Source: an uncultured Bacteroidales bacterium
Lineage (GTDB): Bacteria > Bacteroidota > Bacteroidia > Bacteroidales > P3
Length of the DNA stretch: 28,560 bases
Assembly (NCBI GenBank): GCA_937886715.1
Contig: CAKZZD010000004.1
Span: forward strand, 1 to 28,560
Direction of reading: 5' to 3'
The notes below the pieces were generated by a model. That model was not told the DNA's origin, made no database searches, and saw only the letters and a list, made by a program, of their open reading frames with translations. Positions 8,537 through 16,060 of this stretch are shown piece by piece (position 1 is the stretch's first letter; each line of letters opens with the position of its first letter). Made by a program: the position numbers and the translations under genes.

Positions 8537-8816
8537 GTTTCCCCACTGCCCGCAATCCCCTCCGAGACCGGTCCGAGACCCCACCGGGTTTCCTCCCAGC
8601 CATCCCCTTGTCAACTCCCTATCATCTCCTACCCAACTCCTACCATGGTAGGAGATGATAGGGAGAAGGGTAGGAGTTGGTAGGGGGATGGTGCAGGGTG
8701 GTGGGCTAGGGCAGAACCTTTTTGGGGTGTTTTTTTGGCTATGGCACAATAAAAAGGCTTGCCTTCCGTTTTGATATAATCAATTTTATATAAAAACAAT
8801 ATTATTATCTACTGAA
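8537..8816. other. Intergenic region with palindromic repeat, no gene seen
   Basis: Between the terminator and the DUF5606 gene I find no coding signal. It holds a C-rich stretch with the direct repeat CCGAGACC near 8560-8580, the interleaved palindrome at 8615-8680, a G-rich tail to about 8710, a T-run near 8730, and about 70 AT-rich bases before ATG 8817. A promoter for the DUF5606 operon must lie in this last part, but no good TAnnTTTG element is visible. Confidence 0.6.
8615..8680. repeat. Interleaved palindromic intergenic repeat, copy 1
   Basis: Two inverted repeats overlap in the order A-B-A'-B'. A (8615-8633) pairs perfectly over 19 bp with A' (8647-8665), and B, CCAACTCCTACC (8633-8644), pairs over 12 bp with B' (8669-8680). 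All arms share the core CTCCTACC, and the centre CTCCTACCATGGTAGGAG (8637-8654) is also a perfect palindrome. The same core recurs at 19151-19190 and 28509-28560 in the same orientation. G-rich DNA follows on the right. Confidence 0.85.
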
Positions 8817-9251
8817 ATGGATCTAACAAACATCTTGGTGATTTCCGGCAAGCCGGATCTGAGTGAATTGGTGTCGCAGACCAAAGGCGGTGCCGTGGTG
8901 ATGAATCTTGTGACGGGGCAGAAGTATCCTGTATTCAAAAACGACCGTATCAGTTCGCTGGGCGAAATCCGTATATTTACCGACAATGATGAGCGTCCGC
9001 TCGATGAGGTGATGGGTGCCATCTACAAGCATCTTGATGCCAAGCCCACGGATTTTGATCCGAAGAAGGCCGATAGCAAGACGATGTTTGATTTGCTGGC
9101 GCAGGTGCTGCCCGACTATGACCGTGAGCGTGTGCATGCTTCGGATGTGAAGAAGCTGTTTGCGTGGTACAATATCCTGCTGGGTGCCGACAAGCTGACG
9201 CCCGATCCGGAGGCCGAGCAGGCCGACGGCGCCGAGGCCAAGGGTGAGTAG
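8817..9251 (+). CDS. DUF5606 family protein
   Basis: A 144-residue soluble protein conserved in Bacteroidota. The N-terminal half begins MDLTNILVISGKPDLSELVSQ, followed by GGAVVMNLVTGQKYPVFKNDRISSLGEIRIFT, the hallmark of the DUF5606 domain (about residues 3-55, a small beta-rich unit). The second half (about 60-130) is helical, with FDLLAQVLPDYDRERVHASDVKKLFAWYNIL, and the last 15 residues are an acidic, disordered tail. No catalytic residues, signal peptide or membrane segment are visible. The biochemical function of the family is not known to me. It stands first in an apparent operon with a lipoprotein and metG, which gives only a weak hint of a housekeeping role. Confidence 0.88.
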   Translation: MDLTNILVISGKPDLSELVSQTKGGAVVMNLVTGQKYPVFKNDRISSLGEIRIFTDNDERPLDEVMGAIYKHLDAKPTDFDPKKADSKTMFDLLAQVLPDYDRERVHASDVKKLFAWYNILLGADKLTPDPEAEQADGAEAKGE

Positions 9252-9302
9252 TGTGCTTGCGCCGAAGTGTCGACGATAATGATTATTCAAAATAGACAGG
9301 TT

Positions 9303-10367
9303 ATGAAAAAATTATTGGTAGTTGTGTGTGCCATGGCGGCACTGGGACTGGGATCGTGCGGTGACGATAAGCCGACGGACCCGCAGCGTCCTTCCGGTGA
9401 GGGTGTGTATGCTCCTGAGGCCAAGATTGAAACGGTGTTGGAGGACAATGTCCCGACGGAGGTGTGGCTATGGAGCGACGAGACCGGCCGTTTGGAGGCT
9501 ATCGGCGATCCGGTGGAATGCGGATCGTACGAGGAGCGGATACGTTTCAGCTATGACGGCGACCGTGTGTCGAAAGTGGCGATGCTGGACGACAGTCTGG
9601 AGATGCGCGTGGGATATGTCGGCAAGTATATCTCGTCGCTGACGATGATGTACGGCGATGTGACAGGCGCCACGGTGTCGGTGACGCACAACGATGCCAA
9701 TAAGGTGAGCCATTTGGATGTGGATCTGGACGAGTCGATGATCAGCCAGTTGCTGCAGCAGTACCTTTCTGATAGCAGTCTGTTTGCGAAGCATCCGGTG
9801 AGCCGTCTGGTGGGCGAGCCTGCCGCACGGTCGCTGATGAAGGTGATGCTGATGCATCGTCCGTCGGCCCGCAAGATGACGGTGCAGGATGTGCTGATAG
9901 GCATAGATTTCGAGTGGTCGGGCGACAATGTGGCGCGTGCCATTGCGAGCATCGAGCTGACGGTGGGCGTGACGATGGCCGAGGTGGGCGAGGTGGTCGA
10001 CCTCGAGTCGATGCTGGGCTCGCTGGCGCCGCTGGTGATGGCGCTGCCGGGTGAGCATCCGCTGACGGCGTCGATCATAGATACCCTCGAGTTTAGCTAC
10101 GACAACCATCCCAATCCGCTGCAGGGATTCCTCGGTGCGATGGATGTGGCCATTCTGTCGGCCAACAACCAGACGGGCACGAGCAACTATGGCACGATGG
10201 GTTTGACGTTGACGGTGACTGTGCCCATGATTGGCGAGTATCCGTTGTCGCAGAGCATGCCGATATCGCGTTTCAGCCAGACGCAGTACACTTATAACGA
10301 GAAGGGCTATCCGCAGACGCTGACAGGCGACGACGGTGTGGTGAAAGAATATCAATATAAAGAATAA
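9303..10367 (+). CDS. Secreted lipoprotein, possibly DUF4595-like
   Basis: A 354-residue lipoprotein. ATG 9303 gives a proper signal sequence, MKKLLVVVCAMAALGLGSC, with the lipobox ending at Cys19 followed by GDD; the frame can be extended only to a position that would spoil the signal. A low-complexity Pro/Asp linker follows to about residue 40. The body has short beta-strand phrases such as RIRFSYDGDRVSKVAML and, at the very end, YTYNEKGYPQTLTGDDGVV. These resemble the YD-type strands of DUF4595 lipoproteins of Bacteroidota, but I cannot confirm the assignment. An acidic residue at +2 is absent (Gly20, then Asp21, Asp22), so surface export by the Bacteroidota signal, which needs acidic residues just after the cysteine, is plausible. 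It lies 51 bases after the DUF5606 gene and 15 bases before metG. Confidence 0.8.
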   Translation: MKKLLVVVCAMAALGLGSCGDDKPTDPQRPSGEGVYAPEAKIETVLEDNVPTEVWLWSDETGRLEAIGDPVECGSYEERIRFSYDGDRVSKVAMLDDSLEMRVGYVGKYISSLTMMYGDVTGATVSVTHNDANKVSHLDVDLDESMISQLLQQYLSDSSLFAKHPVSRLVGEPAARSLMKVMLMHRPSARKMTVQDVLIGIDFEWSGDNVARAIASIELTVGVTMAEVGEVVDLESMLGSLAPLVMALPGEHPLTASIIDTLEFSYDNHPNPLQGFLGAMDVAILSANNQTGTSNYGTMGLTLTVTVPMIGEYPLSQSMPISRFSQTQYTYNEKGYPQTLTGDDGVVKEYQYKE

Positions 10368-10382
10368 GAGTCAAAATCCGAT

Positions 10383-12452
10383 ATGATATATACCGAAAAA
10401 GACAAACAGTACAAGCGCTATACGGTGACGTCGGCGCTGCCGTATGCCAACGGGCCGGTGCATATCGGCCATCTGGCCGGTGTGTATGTTCCCGCCGATG
10501 TGTATGTGCGCTATCTGCGTGCACAGGGTGAGGATGTGATGTTCATCGGCGGCAGCGACGAGCATGGCGTGCCTATTACCATCAAGGCGCGGCGTGAAGG
10601 TGTGACGCCACAGGATATCGTGGACCGCTACCATAAGATTATCAAAGACAGTTTCCAGGAGCTCGGCATCTCGTTCGACATCTACAGCCGCACGAGCAGC
10701 AAGGAGCACCACGAGACGGCCGCGGCATACTTCAAGAAGCTCTATGACGAAGGGAAGTTCGTCGAGAAAGTGTCGCAGCAGTACTATGACGAGGAGGCCG
10801 GGCAGTTTTTGGCCGACCGCTATATCACCGGCACGTGCCCCCATTGCGGCAACGAGCATGCCTATGGCGACCAGTGCGAGGCTTGCGGCACGTCGCTCAA
10901 TGCCACCGACCTGATCAATCCCAAGAGCGCTCTGAGCGGATCAAAGCCTGTGTTGAGGGAGACCAAGCATTGGTTTCTTCCGCTGGACCAGGACGAGCCA
11001 TGGCTTCGCGAGTGGATACTGGAGAGCCACAAGGGCGACTGGAAGACCAACGTCTATGGCCAGTGCAAGTCGTGGATTGATGCCGGCCTGCAACCGCGTG
11101 CCGTCACACGCGACCTTGACTGGGGCGTCAAGGTGCCCATCGAGGGTACCGACGGCAAGGTGCTGTATGTTTGGTTCGATGCTCCGATAGGCTATATCAG
11201 CTTCACCAAACAGCTAAAAGGCGACGACTGGGAGAAGTGGTGGAAGGACCACGAGACGAAGCTGGTGCATTTCATCGGCAAGGACAATATCGTGTTCCAC
11301 TGCATCATTTTCCCGTCGATGCTCCATGCTGACGGATCCTATATTCTGCCGGCCAATGTGCCTGCCAACGAGTTTCTCAACCTTGAGGGTGACAAAATCA
11401 GCACCTCGCGCAACTGGGCGGTGTGGCTGCACGACTATCTGGTCGACTTCCCCGGCAAGCAGGATGTGCTGCGCTACACGCTTTGCAGCAATGCTCCTGA
11501 GACTAAGGACAACGACTTCACCTGGAAGGATTTCCAGCTGAAAAACAATAGCGAACTGGTGGCCATCCTCGGCAATTTTGTCAACCGCACACTGGTGCTG
11601 ACGCACAAGTTCTACGGCGGCAAGGTGCCTTCGTTCGACGCAAGCCATTGTCTGCCCATGGACGAGGAGGTGGTGAAGGAGCTCGCCACGTTCCCCGAGC
11701 GCATCGGCCGGTCGATCGAGACCTACCGTTTCCGCGAGGCTCTCGCCGAGATGATGAACTTGGCCCGACTGGGAAACAAGTATCTCACCGATACCGAGCC
11801 CTGGAAGATGGTCAAGGCCGATCCGGGTCGCACTGCCGTGGTGATGAACCTCTCGCTGCAGATATGCGCCAACCTGGCGATTCTCTGCGCCCCGTTCCTG
11901 CCTTTCACTGCCGACAAGATGCACCGCATCATGAATCTGCCTGCCATGGGATGGAGAGATGCCGGACGTGCCGACCTGCTGAGGGGAGGACACGAAATAG
12001 CCCAGCCCGAGCTGCTCTTTGAGCAAATCAGCGACGAGGCCATTCAGGCGCAGGTGGACAAACTGCAGGCCACCAAAGAGCAGAATGCCCTCAATACGTG
12101 GCAGCCGGCCGAGGTGAAGCCTGCTGTGACCATCGACGATTTTGGCAAGATGGACATCCGTGTGGCCACCATCCTCGAGTGCTGCAAGGTGCCCAAGGCC
12201 GACAAATTGTTGCAGTTCAAGCTGGACGACGGCACAGGTACGCCCCGCACCATTGTGAGCGGCATCGCCAAGTACTATACAGATCCTGCCGCTCTGGTGG
12301 GCCGCCAGGTGTGCTTCATAGCCAATTTCCCGCCCCGCAAGCTCAAAGGTGTCGAGAGCCAAGGCATGATTCTCAGCGCCGAGGACAAGGATGGACGTTT
12401 GGTTCTCCTGACCCCGAGCGATGTGGTGACGCCTGGATGCCAGGTGGGATGA
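10383..12452 (+). CDS. metG: Methionyl-tRNA synthetase
   Basis: A 689-residue class I aminoacyl-tRNA synthetase that charges tRNA-Met with methionine in the cytoplasm. The catalytic Rossmann fold carries the HIGH motif at residues 27-30 (PYANGPVHIGH) and the KMSKS-type motif in the form KISTS at 338-342. A zinc knuckle is formed by Cys152, Cys155, Cys165 and Cys168 (CPHC and CEAC); the second knuckle of the MetG1 subtype is absent. An anticodon-binding helical domain spans about 400-560. A C-terminal EMAP-II/Arc1p-type tRNA-binding domain, which mediates dimerisation in homologues, begins near residue 583 (MDIRVATILECCKVPKADKL) and runs to the end. The length is normal for the family with the fused C-terminal domain. 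It is last in the operon with the DUF5606 protein and lipoprotein, and is followed by a terminator. Confidence 0.97.
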   Translation: MIYTEKDKQYKRYTVTSALPYANGPVHIGHLAGVYVPADVYVRYLRAQGEDVMFIGGSDEHGVPITIKARREGVTPQDIVDRYHKIIKDSFQELGISFDIYSRTSSKEHHETAAAYFKKLYDEGKFVEKVSQQYYDEEAGQFLADRYITGTCPHCGNEHAYGDQCEACGTSLNATDLINPKSALSGSKPVLRETKHWFLPLDQDEPWLREWILESHKGDWKTNVYGQCKSWIDAGLQPRAVTRDLDWGVKVPIEGTDGKVLYVWFDAPIGYISFTKQLKGDDWEKWWKDHETKLVHFIGKDNIVFHCIIFPSMLHADGSYILPANVPANEFLNLEGDKISTSRNWAVWLHDYLVDFPGKQDVLRYTLCSNAPETKDNDFTWKDFQLKNNSELVAILGNFVNRTLVLTHKFYGGKVPSFDASHCLPMDEEVVKELATFPERIGRSIETYRFREALAEMMNLARLGNKYLTDTEPWKMVKADPGRTAVVMNLSLQICANLAILCAPFLPFTADKMHRIMNLPAMGWRDAGRADLLRGGHEIAQPELLFEQISDEAIQAQVDKLQATKEQNALNTWQPAEVKPAVTIDDFGKMDIRVATILECCKVPKADKLLQFKLDDGTGTPRTIVSGIAKYYTDPAALVGRQVCFIANFPPRKLKGVESQGMILSAEDKDGRLVLLTPSDVVTPGCQVG

Positions 12453-12476
12453 CAACCGAATTCTGATGCTAATCAT

Positions 12477-12516
12477 ACGGCAGATGAGGGCCCGATGGGT
12501 CGCATCTGCCGTTTTC
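12477..12516 (+). terminator. Terminator after metG
   Basis: The arms CGGCAGATG (12478-12486) and CATCTGCCG (12503-12511) pair perfectly over 9 bp. The 16-base loop contains a small inner GCCC/GGGT pairing, and TTTT follows at 12512-12515. It is 25 bases after the metG stop. Confidence 0.85.
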
Positions 12517-12620
12517 CTTTGCTAGGGATATATGACAAAAGATCGCGGCTATCTTGCTTATATTGTGTGCGGTAGCATTATTCGTCATATCGTTGGGAAA
12601 AATATGTGCACGTTACGGAA

Positions 12621-12683
12621 TTTCCCTCGGGGAAAGGTAGTACTTTTGCATCAGAAAAAGAATAACCAATCAACAGAAAGGAG
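12621..12683 (+). promoter_or_regulatory. Promoter, palindrome and strong ribosome binding site of the Ser/Arg-rich gene
   Basis: TACTTTTG at 12641-12648 fits the -7 element TAnnTTTG, but no good -33 element is seen. Instead, the position where it would end and the spacer hold a palindrome TTTCCC/GGGAAA (12621-12626 with 12630-12635, loop TCG), a candidate operator or activator site. The leader carries AAAGGAG (12677-12683), six bases before ATG 12690. So strong a Shine-Dalgarno is unusual in Bacteroidota and suggests high expression. Upstream of this, 12517-12620 shows nothing recognisable. Confidence 0.6.
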
Positions 12684-12689
12684 AAAGTC

Positions 12690-13778
12690 ATGAAAGCTTC
12701 AAAGATTTTAGCATTTGTCATGGTGGGTCTGGCATTGAGCGCCACACCCGCATTGGCTCAGCGCGGCGGCGGTGGCCGTAGCGGTGGTGGCGGAAGCCAC
12801 AGCAGCTCTTCGAGCATGAGCCGTTCGTCGAGCAGCAGCTCCAGCCGTTCATCGTTCAGCGGTGGCTCCAGTTCCAGCCGTTCGTCGTTCAGCAGCAGCC
12901 CGAGCCGTTCATCGTATAGCAGCAGCCCGAGCCGTAGCAGCTCCAGCGTGTCGCGCAGCAGTTCCAGCCGTTCATCGTTCAGCGGTTCACGTGGATCTTC
13001 CGACCGTATGGGCAGCCGTTCCGCCGTCCGTTCCGGCGAGGGTAGTGTGCGCAGCAGCGCCAGCAGCCGCATGGGCAGCAGCCGCCAGGCTCCTTCGGTG
13101 CGCGGAGCCCGCGAGGCCGGCGTCACCACGCGTGGCACACATCCTGGTGCCACAGCCACCCGTACGGAAGCCCGCCGTGCCTCGAGCCGTCCCGCCGTGC
13201 AGGGCACTCCCGGCAGCCCCCGTTCGGCAGGCGTCGGTGGCGAGCGTCCTTCAGGACGTCCCAGCGGTGGTCCCAGCCCCAGCGGATATGCACGTCCGGG
13301 TCATTCTGGTGGCCACATGCCCCCGTCAAGCCGCCCGATCCATCCGGCTCCCTATTTCCATCACCCCTGGCACGGCCACATTGTGCACTGCCACCCCATC
13401 TTCTGGGATCCTATTCCCCCGCGTCCCTGGTACTGGCCTGGCTTCTGGGTGTACTGCAACAGCTACTGGTATGACTATCACGTGACCGATGTGGTTGTGG
13501 TCCACGACTATGTGCAGCAGACCTACAATGTGGATATGGTCACCTACGGCATCAGCGGCGACATCATGTACGCAATCGTGCGCGACGGCGGTAGCACCTA
13601 TCTGCAGGTCTACGACAAGGACGATCACCTTCTGGCCGAACAGAAGATCAACAAGAAATATTGCAACATGGTTATCGATGCCGAGAACGGAGGTTGCTGG
13701 ATCTCCAAGAAGAACAACAAGGATGCCCTCCTGTTCATCTGGGCCGACGGCCAGTTGCTGATCTACGAGGCTGATTGA
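12690..13778 (+). CDS. Secreted Ser/Arg/Gly-rich protein with aromatic/His-rich segment, function unknown
   Basis: A 362-residue protein that I do not recognise. A signal peptide (MKASKILAFVMVGLALSATPALA) is cleaved near residue 23. Residues 25-36 are a Gly/Arg run, and 37-135 are almost only Ser, Arg and Gly with repeated SRSSFS-like units near 52-57, 63-68, 72-77 and 93-98. Residues 136-215 are disordered and rich in Arg, Gly, Pro and Ser. Residues 216-262 are strikingly rich in His, Trp, Tyr and Pro (for example FHHPWHGHIVHCHPIFW). The last 100 residues look like a folded beta domain. The basic repeat region could bind polyanions, and the His/Cys cluster could bind metal; both are inference. 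It is a single gene with its own promoter, strong ribosome binding site and terminator. Confidence 0.85.
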   Translation: MKASKILAFVMVGLALSATPALAQRGGGGRSGGGGSHSSSSSMSRSSSSSSSRSSFSGGSSSSRSSFSSSPSRSSYSSSPSRSSSSVSRSSSSRSSFSGSRGSSDRMGSRSAVRSGEGSVRSSASSRMGSSRQAPSVRGAREAGVTTRGTHPGATATRTEARRASSRPAVQGTPGSPRSAGVGGERPSGRPSGGPSPSGYARPGHSGGHMPPSSRPIHPAPYFHHPWHGHIVHCHPIFWDPIPPRPWYWPGFWVYCNSYWYDYHVTDVVVVHDYVQQTYNVDMVTYGISGDIMYAIVRDGGSTYLQVYDKDDHLLAEQKINKKYCNMVIDAENGGCWISKKNNKDALLFIWADGQLLIYEAD

Positions 13779-13797
13779 TATACAAACATATCCAACA

Positions 13798-13829
13798 ACA
13801 AGGGGGCTCCTGTGCAGGAGCCCCCTTGT
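13798..13829. terminator. Bidirectional terminator between convergent genes
   Basis: A perfect 15-bp stem (13798-13812 with 13815-13829; ACAAGGGGGCTCCTG on the left) has a 2-base loop. It is flanked by TTGTT on the right and, on the other strand, TTGTTGG on the left. It sits between the stop of the Ser/Arg-rich gene and the stop of fabD and can serve both. The T-tracts are interrupted, but the stem is very stable. Confidence 0.85.
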
Positions 13830-13850
13830 TTGTTATGGAGTGCTGGCCGT

Positions 13851-14732
13851 TTATGCTTCGGCTGACACTGCTGTGATGTCGGGGTTGACACGTTTGATCA
13901 TGCCCTGCAGGGCAGTTCCGGGACCCACCTCGTAGAATGTGTCGGCACCGTCGGCCAGCATATTCTTGACCGTAGCCGTCCAGCGCACTGGCGAGGTGAG
14001 CTGCATGAGCAGATTCTGCTTGATCTGTGCGGGATCGCTGACCGGAAGAGCGTTGACATTCTGGTAGCACGGGCATATGGGCTTGGCGAATGAGGTATTC
14101 TCGATGGCTTCGGCCAGTTCCAGACGAGCCGGTTCCATCAGAGGGCTGTGGAATGCGCCACCCACGGCAAGCGGCAGGGCTTTGCCTTTGGCCTCCTTGA
14201 CCTTCTCGCAGGCCTTGGCCACTCCCTCGATGGTGCCGCTGATAACCAGCTGGCCGGGGCAGTTATAGTTGGCCGGCACGACGATTTCGCCTTCAATGGA
14301 GGCGCAGATATCTTCGACGGTCTTGTCGTCAAGTTTCAATACTGCCGCCATCGTGGAGGGCGTTTTTTCGCAGCACTTCTGCATGGCGTTGGCGCGGGCC
14401 ACCACCAGCCGCAGGCCGTCTTCGAAGCTCATGGCTCCGGCAGCGACAAGTGCAGAGAACTCGCCCAGCGAGTGACCGCCCACCATGTCGGGCTTGAATT
14501 CGGCACCCATATATCGGGCCAGAATGACGCTGTGGAGGAAGATGGCAGGCTGCGTCACGCGTGTCTGTTTCAGATCCTCAGGAGTGCCGCCAAACATCAG
14601 GTCGGTGATGCGGAAACCGATAATCTCATTGGCTTTTTCAAACATGGCGCGGCATTCTTCGCTGCCGTCGTAGAGGTTTTTTCCCATACCCACAAACTGG
14701 GCTCCCTGTCCGGGAAATACGTATGCTTTCAT
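13851..14732 (-). CDS. fabD: Malonyl-CoA:ACP transacylase
   Basis: A 293-residue cytoplasmic enzyme that moves malonyl from malonyl-CoA to acyl carrier protein for fatty acid synthesis. The N-terminal PGQGAQ motif (residues 7-12), the nucleophile Ser88 in GHSLGE and the catalytic His195 in AFHSPLM are all present. The Arg that holds the malonyl carboxylate is likely the one in VARANAM (Arg113). Length and ends are normal for FabD. It is the last gene of a minus-strand operon; its ATG overlaps the stop codon of the flippase gene by four bases (ATGA), implying translational coupling. No other fatty-acid synthesis gene is adjacent, unlike many bacteria in which fabD lies with fabH, fabG or acpP. 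Confidence 0.96.
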   Translation of the reverse strand: MKAYVFPGQGAQFVGMGKNLYDGSEECRAMFEKANEIIGFRITDLMFGGTPEDLKQTRVTQPAIFLHSVILARYMGAEFKPDMVGGHSLGEFSALVAAGAMSFEDGLRLVVARANAMQKCCEKTPSTMAAVLKLDDKTVEDICASIEGEIVVPANYNCPGQLVISGTIEGVAKACEKVKEAKGKALPLAVGGAFHSPLMEPARLELAEAIENTSFAKPICPCYQNVNALPVSDPAQIKQNLLMQLTSPVRWTATVKNMLADGADTFYEVGPGTALQGMIKRVNPDITAVSAEA

Positions 14733-16054
14733 AATGTGTCGTTATTTGTTTTTATGATTTTGATTATCTGTTTAATATCGCTCATCTGCGGCAAACGGAA
14801 CGTGTTTGGCGGCAGACGGAAAAGCCGTATGGCTAGCGCGAGCTGGGCCACAGCCATGAAGCATTGGGCCGTCAGGCTTGCCCATGCCGACCCGAGGGCT
14901 CCGTAGCGCGGTATCAGCAGCAAGTTGACCGCGATGTTCAGTCCCAGGCTGATGGCGGCAAAGCGATTCAGGTGTTTGAGATAGCCGCCGGCCGTCAGCA
15001 GAGTGCCGAAAATATAGGTGATGCCTATCGGAATGATGCCGAAGATGACCACGCGGAAAGCCGGCGCATAGGTGATTCCGTTCTCATGGTAGAGCAGCGT
15101 CATCAGGGGCTCGGCACACAGCGAACAACCCAAGGCAGCCACTATCGCTCCTCCCATCATCGGCCAAAACACCGTGCTTGTGGCGTTGGCAATCTGCTGT
15201 CTGTCACCGTTTTTACAAAGGCGCGAATACACCGGCAGCAGTGGCACGCTGACCAGGTAGGCTATCATCGATAGCGCGTCGAGTATGCGGAACGCTCCGG
15301 CAAAGATGCCTGCCTGCCCGTCGCCAGCTAAGGGGCGGAGAATGATGCTGTCGATGTGTCCGTAGGCCGCCATCAGCAGCACCAGCAGGGCAAACGGGGC
15401 ACTCTTCCGCAGGATTACCAGCAGGAACCGGCGATCGAAGCGGATGCGTTTCAGATGCGCCTTGTTTCCGATCACCGCCAGCGCCAATACTGCCGTGATA
15501 CTGTAGGCCGCCAACTGCGCATACACAAACCAGTAGATGTTGAACCGTTCGCGGAGCGGACTCCACAGCATGCAGCCGCAGATCACTATCATCAGCACCC
15601 GGTCGAGCACTGAAAACAGGCTGTCCCACCGGAACAGCAGCAGTCCCTCGAAGTTACTTCTCAGATACAGAATCAGCGAGTTGAGAAACTGGCACAATGT
15701 CAGCAGCCCCAGTAGACGAAACTCCTCGCTGCCGTAGCCCATCAGCAGACCCACGCCGAACGTCACCATCAGATACAACCCCAGCAGCACGATCTTGATG
15801 CCCAATATCCCCGACAGGTGTTTCCCAATCAGTTGCGGGTGCTGGGCGATGTTGCGGGTGTTGAAATTGGTCACCCCCAAGTCAAGCAGGATGTTGAAGA
15901 TGTATGTGAAACTGAAGATGGCGTAGTAGAAACCATACATCTCCGTGCCCACGGTGTTCTGCACGCCCACCTCGATGCCAAGCATCCAGAAGGGCTTGAC
16001 AATCAAGTTGGCCAGCAGCACCCAGAACAGGCCAGAGAGTAGTTTCTTCTGCAT
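14729..16054 (-). CDS. Oligosaccharide flippase (MATE/MVF superfamily, Wzx-like)
   Basis: A 441-residue inner-membrane protein with 12-14 hydrophobic segments. The N-terminus (LLSGLFWVLLANLIVKPFWML, shortened here) and the phrases GTEMYGFYYAIFSFTYIF and GDGQAGIFAGAFRILDA fit the polysaccharide-exporter branch that flips lipid-linked glycan repeats. The motif around residues 55-75 (LLDLGVTNFNTRNIA) is typical of Wzx-like proteins. Substrate cannot be told: no glycosyltransferase or polymerase is near. ATG 16054 is preferred to the upstream TTG at 16060, which abuts the stop of the lipoprotein gene. Its stop overlaps fabD by four bases. Confidence 0.88.
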   Translation of the reverse strand: MQKKLLSGLFWVLLANLIVKPFWMLGIEVGVQNTVGTEMYGFYYAIFSFTYIFNILLDLGVTNFNTRNIAQHPQLIGKHLSGILGIKIVLLGLYLMVTFGVGLLMGYGSEEFRLLGLLTLCQFLNSLILYLRSNFEGLLLFRWDSLFSVLDRVLMIVICGCMLWSPLRERFNIYWFVYAQLAAYSITAVLALAVIGNKAHLKRIRFDRRFLLVILRKSAPFALLVLLMAAYGHIDSIILRPLAGDGQAGIFAGAFRILDALSMIAYLVSVPLLPVYSRLCKNGDRQQIANATSTVFWPMMGGAIVAALGCSLCAEPLMTLLYHENGITYAPAFRVVIFGIIPIGITYIFGTLLTAGGYLKHLNRFAAISLGLNIAVNLLLIPRYGALGSAWASLTAQCFMAVAQLALAIRLFRLPPNTFRLPQMSDIKQIIKIIKTNNDTL

Positions 16055-16060
16055 GTTCAA

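Noticed and set aside
8615..8710. Palindromic repeat copy 1 considered as the terminator of the T9SS gene
   Set aside because: A complete stem with T-run at 8495-8536 already ends the gene, and the same repeat occurs at sites unrelated to gene ends.
12810..12990. Short repeated DNA in the Ser/Arg-rich gene considered as a CRISPR-like or recombination repeat
   Set aside because: The units are in frame, vary at synonymous positions and have no constant spacers, so they are a coding repeat.
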